Source of the DNA: Ancrocorticia sp052089425 | GTDB lineage: Bacteria; Actinomycetota; Actinomycetes; Actinomycetales; Actinomycetaceae | Assembly (NCBI RefSeq): GCF_052089425.1 | Contig: NZ_JBQCZW010000013.1 | Location: 1 to 64,000, forward strand | Direction: 5' to 3' | DNA length: 64,000 nt | In this document: piece after piece, positions 35,094 to 43,502 of the stretch | Numbering within the stretch: the first letter of the stretch is position 1 | How the letters are laid out: each line of letters starts with the position of its first letter | Notes under the pieces: generated by a model | The model's input: only the letters and a program-made list of their open reading frames with translations | The model's database searches: none | Told to the model about the DNA's origin: nothing | Program-made: the position numbers and the translations under genes

Positions 35094-37022
35094 GTGGCGC
35101 ATCTTCTTGGGCTGCAGCAGGCGGGAATTACCCTCGGTAGCCGCCCGATTCTTGGCGATGTATCCGTCAATCTGGAGGACGGCGTCCGCATTGGCGTAGT
35201 TGGCCCGAACGGCGGCGGAAAAACCACGCTTTTGGGCATGATCACCGGCCGGATTGCTCCCGATACTGGCAAAGTCACCCGCCAGCGCGACGTCCGCATC
35301 GCCGAACTCGCCCAAGCCGATTCGTTCCCTGAGGGCGCGACCGTGCGAGAGGTGATCCACGGGGCTGATGCCACCCACGTGTGGGCAAGCGATACGCACA
35401 TCCGCCGCCTGCACGAAGGCCTCCTGCCCGATATTGCGCTGGACGGCGCCGTCAGTGAACTCTCCGGAGGCCAGCGCCGCCGCGTGGCGCTTGCGGCCAC
35501 CCTGTGCGAGGACGCCAACATCGTGATCCTCGATGAGCCAACGAACCACCTAGATATTGACGGCATCACGTTTCTGGCCAGCTACCTGAACGAGCGATTT
35601 GGCGCAGGTGGTACTGGCTCACACGGTGCCGGCGGTAGTGGTTCGCGCGCCTCACACGCCACTAGTTCGCGCGCCAACGGCGCCCTCGTCGTGGTCACCC
35701 ACGATCGCTGGTTCTTGGACGCTATCTGCTCGCGCCTATGGGAAGTGGTGCCCGGCAACGATGGCCCGGGAGGCCGCGATCCGCGCCCCGGCCACGTGGA
35801 AACCTACGAGGGCGGATACGCCGCCTACGTCCTTCAGCGCGCCGAACGCGAACGCCAGAGTGCCCTGGCCGCCGAAAAGCGCAATAACATGCTCCGCAAG
35901 GAACTGGCCTGGCTGCGCCGCGGCGCCCCAGCCCGCACCTCCAAGCCCAGATTCCGGATCGATGCCGCCGAAGCCCTCATCGCGGACGAACCAGCACCAC
36001 GCGACACGATGGAACTGGCCAAGATGGCCACCTCGCGCCTCGGCAAGAAGGTCATCGATCTGGAGAACATCACCTTTGCCTATCCGGGAGGCGCAGCTCA
36101 ACCGATCCTGCGCAACGTCACTCTCCGTTTGGCTCCCGGCGAGCGCCTAGGAATCATGGGTCCCAATGGCGCTGGAAAATCCTCACTGCTCGGCGTGATC
36201 TCCGGCGCCCTCGAACCGCAGAGCGGCCACGTTAAGCGCGGGAAAACCGTCAAGCTCGCGGTTCTTGATCAGGACACGCGCGATTTGGAGAAGGTCTCCG
36301 AAAAGCGGGTTGTGGAGGCCGTCTCGGATATCGCGATGCGCGTGAACGTGGGCACAAAGGAAATCACCGCCACCCAGCTGGTCGAACGTATGGGTTTCAC
36401 CCGCGAGCGCGCCTGGACACGCGTTGCCGAAATCTCCGGTGGTGAGCGCCGCCGCCTCCAGCTCATGCGCCTGCTCATGGCCGAACCTAACGTGTTGCTG
36501 TTGGACGAACCGACGAACGATTTGGACACGGATACCCTCGCGGCCGTTGAGGACCTGCTGGATTCGTGGCCCGGAACGCTCGTGGTTGTCTCCCACGATC
36601 GCTATTTGCTGGAGCGCCTCACCGATCGCCAGATGGCCGTGTTGGATCAAGATGTGCGCGATTTGCCGGGTGGTATAGATCAGTATTTGGCGCTGCGCGC
36701 CGATAAGGGCGACGACGGCGGCCCCTCCCACAACGCCACCTCCAGCAATTCAGATACCGCACAGGGCGAGCCATCTGGACCGTCCCGGTTTGCACGCTCG
36801 CGTGAGGCACAAAAGGAGGCGGGTCGCATCGAGCGCAAGCTCAACAAGGCCCGTTCTCAGCTGGACAAGCTGCACGCCAGGCAGGCCACAGAATCGGAAT
36901 CCGGGGATTTTGAGGCGCTCGCGGCTACGTCGCGGGAAGCTTCGGCCCTAGAGAGTCAGATCGCTGATCTGGAGGAGGCGTGGCTCGAAGCCGCCGAAGA
37001 AGCCGAAGAGCTCCGCGCCTAA
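35094..37022 (+). CDS. ABC-F family ATPase
   Basis: 642-residue tandem ABC protein without membrane segments, of the type acting on ribosomes in translation or antibiotic protection. First domain: Walker A GPNGGGKTT, signature ELSGGQRRR, Walker B NIVILDEPTNHLD. Second: GPNGAGKSS, EISGGERRR, VLLLDEPTNDLD. An interdomain linker rich in Arg/Ala follows the first domain. A Gly/Ser/His insert (about 168-193) interrupts the first domain after its Walker B. The C-terminus is a coiled coil. Whether it confers resistance cannot be told. Confidence 0.9.
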   Translation: MAHLLGLQQAGITLGSRPILGDVSVNLEDGVRIGVVGPNGGGKTTLLGMITGRIAPDTGKVTRQRDVRIAELAQADSFPEGATVREVIHGADATHVWASDTHIRRLHEGLLPDIALDGAVSELSGGQRRRVALAATLCEDANIVILDEPTNHLDIDGITFLASYLNERFGAGGTGSHGAGGSGSRASHATSSRANGALVVVTHDRWFLDAICSRLWEVVPGNDGPGGRDPRPGHVETYEGGYAAYVLQRAERERQSALAAEKRNNMLRKELAWLRRGAPARTSKPRFRIDAAEALIADEPAPRDTMELAKMATSRLGKKVIDLENITFAYPGGAAQPILRNVTLRLAPGERLGIMGPNGAGKSSLLGVISGALEPQSGHVKRGKTVKLAVLDQDTRDLEKVSEKRVVEAVSDIAMRVNVGTKEITATQLVERMGFTRERAWTRVAEISGGERRRLQLMRLLMAEPNVLLLDEPTNDLDTDTLAAVEDLLDSWPGTLVVVSHDRYLLERLTDRQMAVLDQDVRDLPGGIDQYLALRADKGDDGGPSHNATSSNSDTAQGEPSGPSRFARSREAQKEAGRIERKLNKARSQLDKLHARQATESESGDFEALAATSREASALESQIADLEEAWLEAAEEAEELRA

Positions 37023-37080
37023 CACTCTTCTCCTTTCCCGCTTCTCCTTTCCCGCCACTCCTCGACGCCGGTTCCCACCT

Positions 37081-37214
37081 TGGACCGGTTACGGCGCATA
37101 TGGACCGGTTATGGCGCGCATGGACGAGGTATGCCATGTCCAAAGATCACATAAGTAGTCCAACACGGCAAAGGTGGTCCAACGATCACATAACCGGTCC
37201 AGTGGCAGGTTGAA
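37081..37214 (+). repeat. Dispersed inverted-word repeat, copy B
   Basis: It contains TGGACCGGTTAYGGCGC twice (37081, 37101), a degenerate third copy, and two inverted versions ending AGTAGTCCA and AACCGGTCCA, finishing GGCAGGTTGAA. It shares order and end sequence with copy A at 15752-15827 (opposite strand) and carries additional word copies. It lies between the convergent ABC-F and FGGY genes. Confidence 0.75.
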
Positions 37215-37218
37215 TCTG

Positions 37219-38811
37219 CTACACGGATTCGACGGCCGCGGCCACCACCGCCAGTCCGTTGTGGTAGTGATCGAGGTAGGAGGCGAAGCCTTCGACGTCG
37301 TCCTTCACCGGATCTGCAACCGTCACTGGGGCTCCGGCGAAAACGCTACCGGCCAAGTACTCGCTGAGTGGCTCGCCAGCGCCCGAATCCAGATAGGCGG
37401 CGAGCACCGCGATGCCCCACGCCCCGCCCTCGGACGCAGTTTCGGCTACGGCAACGGAGGTCCCGAGCGCGCCGGCGAGGAATCGCTGGGCCACCCCGGC
37501 GGTGCGGAACAATCCGCCGTGGGCGTACATGCGATCCAGCTTCACGCCCTCGGAATCGAGGACGCGCATGCCCAGCGCTAGCGTGCCGAACACTCCATAG
37601 ATGTGGGAGCGCATCGTGTTGGCCAGCGTGAAATCGCTCCCGGTGGTCCGCACAAATACGGGCCTGCCTTCCTCCATTCCGGCCACGGGTTCGCCGGCCA
37701 AATGGTTGTAGGCCAGCAAGCCACCGGCATCGGCCGCCCCACCCAGCGCCTCGCGGAACAGGGTTTCGAATGCGGCATCGGGGGTGACGGGGGAGCCAGC
37801 GGCCTCGGCGAAGCGAATGAACAGCCGCACCCACGCGTCAAGCTCGCTGGCGCCGTTGTTGCAGTGCACCATGGCCACGGGATCGCCTGCCGGGGTGGTC
37901 ACCAGATCCAGCTCGTGATGTTGGTTTTCGAGCGGGTGCTCAAGCACAGCCATCGCGAAGATACTGGTGCCTGCGCTGACATTACCGGTGCGTGGCTCCA
38001 CGGAGTTCGTGGCCACCATTCCCGTACCGGCGTCACCTTCGGCGGGGCACAGTGGGATGCCAGCTTGAAGCGCACCCGTCGGATCGAGAAGCCTGGCGCC
38101 GTCCCGCGTGAGCGCGCCCGCGGCCTGCCCCGCCCCCAAAACCTTCGGGAACAGATCCGTGAGACTCGCGGCTGGGAGGCGATCGCCGGCGAGCTCGTTG
38201 TACTGGGCAACCAGCTGCGCATCGTAGGAATCGCCTGACGCCGCGATCGGGAACATGCCAGAGGCATCACCAACGCCCAGCACCTTCTGCCCGGTGAGCT
38301 GCCAGTGCACGTAGCCGGCAAGGGTCGTCACGAAATCGATGGTGGGCACGTGGGGCTCACTATCCACAATCGCCTGATGCAGATGCGCGATGGACCATCG
38401 CAGCGGAATGTTCACGCCGAACAATTCGGAGAGTTCAGCCGCGGCCACGCCCGTGTTGGTGTTACGCCACGTACGGAAGGGGACTAGAAGTTCATCGTTC
38501 TTATCGAAGGCGAGGTAGCCGTGCATCATTGCCGAAATGCCGATCGCCCCGATCGTGGTGAGCGTGACTCCATGGGTGGTTTCCACGTTGTGGGCCAAAT
38601 CCGCGTAGGCGCCCTGCAGGCCTTCCCACACCTCGGCGATTGGGTAGGTCCACAGCTTCCCATCCAGCGAGTTCTCCCAATCGAACGTCCCTACCGCTAG
38701 CACGGTGGCCGGATCGGCGCTGGACACAAGGCATGCCTTGATCCGAGTGGAACCGAATTCGATCCCGAGTGCTGTGCGGCCTGCTTCGATCTGTTCGCGT
38801 GCGTCTGCCAT
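37219..38811 (-). CDS. FGGY-family carbohydrate kinase
   Basis: 530-residue sugar kinase. N-terminal ALGIEFGSTRIKACLV (phosphate-binding), a middle segment with GDASGMFPIA, and the second-domain signature around YAHGGLFRTAGVAQRFLAGAL. The family phosphorylates pentuloses, polyols and related sugars. I cannot choose between xylulokinase-, ribulokinase- and other subfamilies, because no isomerase, epimerase or transporter is adjacent. ATG 38811 follows AAGGAGAG. Confidence 0.85.
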   Translation of the reverse strand: MADAREQIEAGRTALGIEFGSTRIKACLVSSADPATVLAVGTFDWENSLDGKLWTYPIAEVWEGLQGAYADLAHNVETTHGVTLTTIGAIGISAMMHGYLAFDKNDELLVPFRTWRNTNTGVAAAELSELFGVNIPLRWSIAHLHQAIVDSEPHVPTIDFVTTLAGYVHWQLTGQKVLGVGDASGMFPIAASGDSYDAQLVAQYNELAGDRLPAASLTDLFPKVLGAGQAAGALTRDGARLLDPTGALQAGIPLCPAEGDAGTGMVATNSVEPRTGNVSAGTSIFAMAVLEHPLENQHHELDLVTTPAGDPVAMVHCNNGASELDAWVRLFIRFAEAAGSPVTPDAAFETLFREALGGAADAGGLLAYNHLAGEPVAGMEEGRPVFVRTTGSDFTLANTMRSHIYGVFGTLALGMRVLDSEGVKLDRMYAHGGLFRTAGVAQRFLAGALGTSVAVAETASEGGAWGIAVLAAYLDSGAGEPLSEYLAGSVFAGAPVTVADPVKDDVEGFASYLDHYHNGLAVVAAAVESV

Positions 38812-39124
38812 CGTCTCTCCTTGGCGTGTGTCGTGGTGTGTTCGTGCATAGAGTTATTGTGAACGAGCGTGCGTGCTCAACAGAGAGTCCACACGTCCAG
38901 TTCCGTGACCTAGGTTACAGGCCAGCCGCGACCGGCGCGACCCGCCGCCCCTCTCAACCACTGGGGCCGAACGTGGCCCGGTTTCGGAGCATCGGGGGCA
39001 CCGCCGTCGTCGCTAAATATCGTTCACACAACGCAAGCCGAGAGCTGCGCGAGCGCTGTGTGAAGCCCCACTAACCTACGTCCCCCGGAGCGTTGTGACC
39101 CCGTTCAGGCTGGCCTAAAATCAT

Positions 39125-39143
39125 CAGGTAACCCTTACCTAAC
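39125..39143. promoter_or_regulatory. DtxR/IdeR-type iron box
   Basis: TCAGGTAACCCTTACCTAA closely matches the 19-bp DtxR/IdeR consensus (TWAGGTWAGSCTWACCTWA). It lies 44 nt upstream of the iron-ABC lipoprotein gene, so iron-dependent repression is expected. The remaining part of 38812-39186 has a GCCGTCGTCG motif (39003-39012) and no further recognised feature. Confidence 0.85.
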
Positions 39144-39186
39144 TAATTTGGAATAAGTCCAGATTAGCCCGTGAAAGCGAGCCCAC

Positions 39187-40215
39187 ATGAAACGACTCCT
39201 TGCGGCACTTTCGGCTGGAGTTCTGGCACTCACGCTGACCGCCTGCTCGTCGGATGACGATTCCACGAGCGATGCCACCGCTTCCAGCGGCCCGGCCGCC
39301 TCCGATCAGGATTTCCCGATCGAGATTGAACACGCCTTCGGCACCACTACGATCGAGTCCAAGCCGGAGCGGGTGGCCACGGTTAATTGGGCGAACCATG
39401 AGGTTCCGCTCGCGCTCGGGGTAGTTCCCGTTGGTATGGCTTCCGCTGATTTTGGGGACGACGACGGCGATGGCGTCCTTCCCTGGGTTGACGAAAAGCT
39501 GGATGAACTGGGCGCAGAGACCCCCGTGCTGTTTGATGAAACCGATGGCATTGATTTTGAGGCCGTGGCTGACACGGAGCCTGATGTTATTCTGGCCGCC
39601 TATTCGGGCCTGACACAGGAAGATTATGACACTCTGAGCGAGATCGCCCCCGTTGTTGCCTACCCTGAGACCGCATGGGGCACATCGTGGCGCGATGTCA
39701 TTCTGTACAACTCCAAGGGCCTTGGCATGGAAGCTGAGGGCGAGCAGTTGGTGAGTGATCTAGAGGAAGAAATCGATGGTGCCATCGCGGATTACCCGAA
39801 CCTTGAGGGTAAGTCCACGATGTTTGTGACCCACGTTGATACCACGGATCTTTCCACGGTGAACTTCTACACCGCGAACGATACGCGTGCGGCGTTCTTT
39901 GAGGATCTTGGGCTGACAACGCCGAAGGCTGTTGAAGAGGCATCGGCTTCCGGCGAGTTCTCTGGAAGTGTTTCCGCCGAACAGGTTGATATGTTCGATG
40001 ATGTGGACCTTATCGTCACCTATGGCGATCAGGAACTTGTGGACGTGCTGAAGGCCGATCCGCTTCTGTCCCAGATGCCGGCAATCGCCAACGATTCGGT
40101 CGTGTTCCTTGATGGCTCCGGCCCGATGGGCACGGCGGCCAACCCCACGCCCCTGTCCATTTCATGGGTCCTTGACGATTACGTTAAGGAGCTTTCCGAA
40201 GCCGTAGGAGAATAG
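39187..40215 (+). CDS. Iron/siderophore ABC transporter substrate-binding lipoprotein
   Basis: FecB/FepB-type binding protein of 342 residues. Lipobox LTLTAC (Cys20), acidic Ser/Thr linker, then the helical-backbone fold: GTTTIESKPERVATVNWANHEVPLALGVVPVGM, EPDVILAAYSGLTQEDYDTLSEIAPVVAYP. It is the first gene of an operon with two FecCD permeases and a FecE ATPase, behind a DtxR box. The cargo is a ferric siderophore or haem-like chelate by family; which one is unknown. Confidence 0.93.
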   Translation: MKRLLAALSAGVLALTLTACSSDDDSTSDATASSGPAASDQDFPIEIEHAFGTTTIESKPERVATVNWANHEVPLALGVVPVGMASADFGDDDGDGVLPWVDEKLDELGAETPVLFDETDGIDFEAVADTEPDVILAAYSGLTQEDYDTLSEIAPVVAYPETAWGTSWRDVILYNSKGLGMEAEGEQLVSDLEEEIDGAIADYPNLEGKSTMFVTHVDTTDLSTVNFYTANDTRAAFFEDLGLTTPKAVEEASASGEFSGSVSAEQVDMFDDVDLIVTYGDQELVDVLKADPLLSQMPAIANDSVVFLDGSGPMGTAANPTPLSISWVLDDYVKELSEAVGE

Positions 40216-40218
40216 CGA

Positions 40219-41262
40219 GTGGCTCAGGCCGTTAAGCCGTCCGCGTCGAGTGTTGCTATTGTGCAGCGCTCGGCGCGGATTCGCGTGTTCTGGTTGCTGG
40301 TGCTTATCGCGGTTCTTGTGGTGCTGGCCGGGGCGTCTGTAGCGATTGGGTCAAGGGCCGTGTCCTTAGACGATATCGTGGCTGCGCTTGGTGGATCCGC
40401 GGACGGGCTCGGGCAGGCTGCCGTTTCCAAGCGCATCACGCGGACGGCGCTCGCGATGCTCATTGGGGCAGCGCTGGGCGTGTCCGGTGCCGTCATGCAG
40501 GGCGTGACCCGCAACCCGCTAGCCGATCCCGGAATTCTCGGGGTGAACATGGGGGCCTCGCTGGCCGTTGTGGTGGGCATGGCCTACTTCGGGCTGTGGA
40601 CGTATACGGGGTTCATCTGGACGGGCATCGTCGGAGCTGGGCTCACCGCCGTGTTCGTGTACGTGATCGGGTCCATGGGGCGCGGGGGAGCTACTCCGCT
40701 CAAGCTTGCGCTCTCGGGTGCCGCGGTGTCCGCGGCTGCGTCCTCCTTCATCAGCGCCGTTGTGCTGCCGCGCGGTGATATCGCCGGAAGCGTGCGCTCG
40801 TGGCAGATCGGGGGAGTTGGCGGTGCCAGCACGGAGGCGATCTCGCAGGTTGTGCCGTTCTTGGCTGTTGGTTTCCTTATTTCGCTTGTGAGTGCGCGAA
40901 GCCTGAACGCTCTGGCATTGGGCGATGAGCTGGCGGCGGGACTCGGGGAAAACGTGGCGGTGACTCGTGCGTTTTCAGCGTTGGGGGCCGTGCTGCTGTG
41001 CGGGGCGGCCACTGCTGTTGCTGGGCCCATTGGGTTTGTGGGGCTTGTGGTTCCTCACCTGTGCCGGCTCCTCATCGGCGTGGATCATCGGTGGCTTGTC
41101 CCCTTCTCAGCGCTGAGCGGCGCCATCTTGTTGACGGCCTCCGATGTTGCGGGGCGAATTATCGCCCGTCCGGATGAGCTGGACGTTGGCATCATTACGG
41201 CGCTCATCGGTGCCCCATTCTTTATCTGGATTGTCCGCCGTCAAAAGGTTAAGGAGCTCTGA
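40219..41262 (+). CDS. FecCD-family iron transporter permease, first
   Basis: 347-residue permease with about ten membrane helices. Motifs LGVSGAVMQGVTRNPLADPGILGVNMGAS and GPIGFVGLVVPHLCRLLIG are FecCD signatures. GTG 40219 starts 3 nt after the lipoprotein stop. Its stop overlaps the start of a 35-codon ORF as TGATG. Confidence 0.93.
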   Translation: MAQAVKPSASSVAIVQRSARIRVFWLLVLIAVLVVLAGASVAIGSRAVSLDDIVAALGGSADGLGQAAVSKRITRTALAMLIGAALGVSGAVMQGVTRNPLADPGILGVNMGASLAVVVGMAYFGLWTYTGFIWTGIVGAGLTAVFVYVIGSMGRGGATPLKLALSGAAVSAAASSFISAVVLPRGDIAGSVRSWQIGGVGGASTEAISQVVPFLAVGFLISLVSARSLNALALGDELAAGLGENVAVTRAFSALGAVLLCGAATAVAGPIGFVGLVVPHLCRLLIGVDHRWLVPFSALSGAILLTASDVAGRIIARPDELDVGIITALIGAPFFIWIVRRQKVKEL

Positions 41263-41369
41263 TGGCTGCAGAAGTAGTAGCTCCGCGTATCGGCGAGTAT
41301 CCGCTTAACCTCCGCGAGTGCCCGCCTGACCTAGGCGAGTATCCGCTAAATCAGTGGGAGGAGTGCTGA
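41262..41369 (+). CDS. 35-codon ORF coupled to both flanking permease genes
   Basis: This small ORF begins at ATG 41262 within the previous gene's TGATG and ends at TGA 41367, which overlaps the next gene's ATG 41369 as another TGATG. Its first codons (ATGGCTGCA..GTAGTAGC) match the first codons of the next permease, and it contains GEYPLN twice. It probably arose by duplication of the gene junction plus repeat expansion. Whether the peptide is made, or the ORF merely carries ribosomes across, is open. A GGGAGGAG inside its end serves as ribosome-binding site for the next gene. Confidence 0.5.
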   Translation: MAAEVVAPRIGEYPLNLRECPPDLGEYPLNQWEEC

Positions 41370-42439
41370 TGGCTGCACTCGTAGTAGCGGCCCCGGGCAC
41401 AAACGAGCATCGCGCAGCGGTGTCCCAAGTGCGCCAGACGCGCAGGTCCAGAGACCGCCGGCGCCACATCATTCTCGCGGTTCTCGCAGTGCTTATCGTG
41501 GGCGTCTTTGCGCTCACCCTCATGGTAGGGAACACCTTTTATTCTCCCCGCGAGGTTATTGGAGTGATCCTTGGGCAAGATGTTCAGGGCGCCTCCTTTA
41601 CAGTGGGGCGGCTGCGGCTGCCCCGTGCGGTTCTCGGGGTGATTGCTGGCGTGTGCTTCGGGTTGGGAGGCGTCACCTTCCAAACCATGCTGCGTAATCC
41701 GCTGGCCAGCCCGGACATTGTGGGAATCAGCTCGGGCGCCAGTGCGGCCGCTGCCTTTTCGATCGTGATCCTTGGCTGGAGCGGGACTCGGGTGTCCGTG
41801 TTCGCGATTGCGGCGGGACTGGGCGTGGCGATGATCATCTACCTGCTGTCCTACCGCGGCGGTGTTTCCGGCACGCGCCTCATCCTCATTGGGATTGGGA
41901 TCGCGGCGATGCTCGATTCGGTGACGTCCTATGTGTTGGCGAAGGCTCCGCAGTGGGAACTCCAAGAGGCTATGCGTTGGCTGACCGGAAGCCTGAATGG
42001 CACCAAGTGGGATAGCGTGCTGCCGGTCCTGTTGGTGTTGGTGGTGCTCGCCCCAATTCTCGTGAGCCAATCCAAGAATCTATCTATGCTTCAGTTGGGC
42101 GACGATACGGCCGCAGCTCTAGGCGTGCGCACCGAACGTACGCGGATCATCCTCATCGTGGCGGCCGTTGGCCTTATTTCTTTTGCCACTGCCGCGGCTG
42201 GTCCCATCGCCTTCGTGGCGTTCCTTTCTGGACCCATCGCCGCAAGAATCGTGGGACCGCACGGATCGCCACTGATTCCCGCGGCGCTGGTTGGGGCGTT
42301 ATTAGTATTGCTCGCGGATCTGGTGGGACAGTTCGCCTTTGGGGCGCGCTACCCCGTTGGGGTTGTGACCGGAGCGCTCGGCGCCCCCTACCTCGTGTAC
42401 CTCATCATCCGAACCAATCGCGCTGGAGGCTCGCTGTGA
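41369..42439 (+). CDS. FecCD-family iron transporter permease, second
   Basis: 356 residues, about ten membrane helices: LPRAVLGVIAGVCFGLGGVTFQTMLRNPLASPDIVGISSGAS and GPIAFVAFLSGPIAARIVG. It forms a heterodimer with the first permease by family precedent. ATG 41369 follows GGGAGGAG; the frame extends to GTG 41354, but the ribosome-binding site supports 41369. Confidence 0.92.
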   Translation: MAALVVAAPGTNEHRAAVSQVRQTRRSRDRRRHIILAVLAVLIVGVFALTLMVGNTFYSPREVIGVILGQDVQGASFTVGRLRLPRAVLGVIAGVCFGLGGVTFQTMLRNPLASPDIVGISSGASAAAAFSIVILGWSGTRVSVFAIAAGLGVAMIIYLLSYRGGVSGTRLILIGIGIAAMLDSVTSYVLAKAPQWELQEAMRWLTGSLNGTKWDSVLPVLLVLVVLAPILVSQSKNLSMLQLGDDTAAALGVRTERTRIILIVAAVGLISFATAAAGPIAFVAFLSGPIAARIVGPHGSPLIPAALVGALLVLLADLVGQFAFGARYPVGVVTGALGAPYLVYLIIRTNRAGGSL

Positions 42440-42502
42440 ACGTGGCATCAGGTAGATTGAACACCGCTTCATCTCGATTGCGCTGGACGCCCGCTGTGAA
42501 CT
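42416..42502 (+). repeat. Duplicated gene end after the second permease
   Basis: The last codons and stop of the permease (GCGCTGGAGGCTCGCTGTGA near 42421-42440) recur imperfectly at about 42479-42498 as GCGCTGGACGCCCGCTGTGA in the intergenic region. This looks like a short tandem duplication of the coding end. Confidence 0.6.
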
Positions 42503-42562
42503 GGACTATCACGCGCTTCTTATCCGGCCCCTTCTCAAACCTTCAGGATCAGGAGGCTCTCC

Positions 42563-43405
42563 ATGAGCTCTGAACACATTCTCGAAGCCAATGCGCACAC
42601 GTTAGAAGCCACCGAGCTCTCGCTTGCGTACGGCGAGCGCACGGTGATCGAGGGCCTTCACCTATCGGTAGCCGCTGGCAAGATCACCGCTATTGTTGGC
42701 GCGAACGCCTGCGGGAAGTCCACGCTGCTTCGCTCCATGTCCCGTCTGCTCGCGCCACGAACGGGTCAGGTGCTGCTGGACGGACGGCAGGTTCATAAGA
42801 TGCCCGCCAAGGAGCTGGCCCGCACCCTTGGGCTGCTCCCACAATCCCCGATCGCGCCCGAGGGGATCACCGTGAGTGACCTCGTGGGCCGTGGCCGCAA
42901 CCCGCATCAGGGTGTCTTTTCACGCTGGAACGCGCAGGATGATGAAGCCGTGGCCAACGCCCTCGAAGTCACACGCACAATCGAGCTGGCGGATCGCCCG
43001 GTCGATGAACTCTCCGGCGGTCAGCGCCAGCGCGTCTGGATCGCCATGGCGCTGGCTCAGGATACGGATCTATTGCTATTGGATGAGCCCACCACATTCC
43101 TCGATGTGAGCCACCAAGTCGAAGTCTTGGATCTTCTAACGGACCTCAACGAAACGCGAGGAACCACCATTGTTATGGTGCTCCACGATCTGAATTTGGC
43201 GGCGCGCTACGCTGATTGCCTCGTGGCCATGGCAGGCTCCAATGTGTACTGTGCCGGCGATCCAAACGAGGTGTTCACCGAAGCAATGGTTCGCGAAGTG
43301 TTCGGTATGGAAAGCCGCATCATCGAGGATCCAATATCGGGCCGCCCGCTCATGCTGCCGCTCGGCCACCACCACGTGGGGGAGCGCCAGCCCCTCGTCC
43401 CGTAA
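42563..43405 (+). CDS. Iron/siderophore ABC transporter ATP-binding protein (FecE-like)
   Basis: 280 residues: Walker A GANACGKST (Cys rather than the usual Gly/Ala at the fifth position), Q-loop LLPQSPIAPEG, signature ELSGGQRQR, Walker B DLLLLDEPTTFLD, H-loop LHDLN. Powers the two FecCD permeases. Separated from them by about 120 nt containing a duplicated gene end; ATG 42563 follows AGGAGG. Confidence 0.93.
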   Translation: MSSEHILEANAHTLEATELSLAYGERTVIEGLHLSVAAGKITAIVGANACGKSTLLRSMSRLLAPRTGQVLLDGRQVHKMPAKELARTLGLLPQSPIAPEGITVSDLVGRGRNPHQGVFSRWNAQDDEAVANALEVTRTIELADRPVDELSGGQRQRVWIAMALAQDTDLLLLDEPTTFLDVSHQVEVLDLLTDLNETRGTTIVMVLHDLNLAARYADCLVAMAGSNVYCAGDPNEVFTEAMVREVFGMESRIIEDPISGRPLMLPLGHHHVGERQPLVP

Positions 43406-43502
43406 CCATCCTCAGATAGGTGTTGTTCCACCCCAGTTGGCCGCCGCCCCACCTGCGCGCATAGTATGAATGCATCGCAAGGTTTTTGGAGGCAGCAACG
43501 CA

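Noticed and set aside
37081..37214. CRISPR-like array or tRNA cluster
   Set aside because: Words occur in both orientations with no spacer regularity; no cloverleaf could be drawn.
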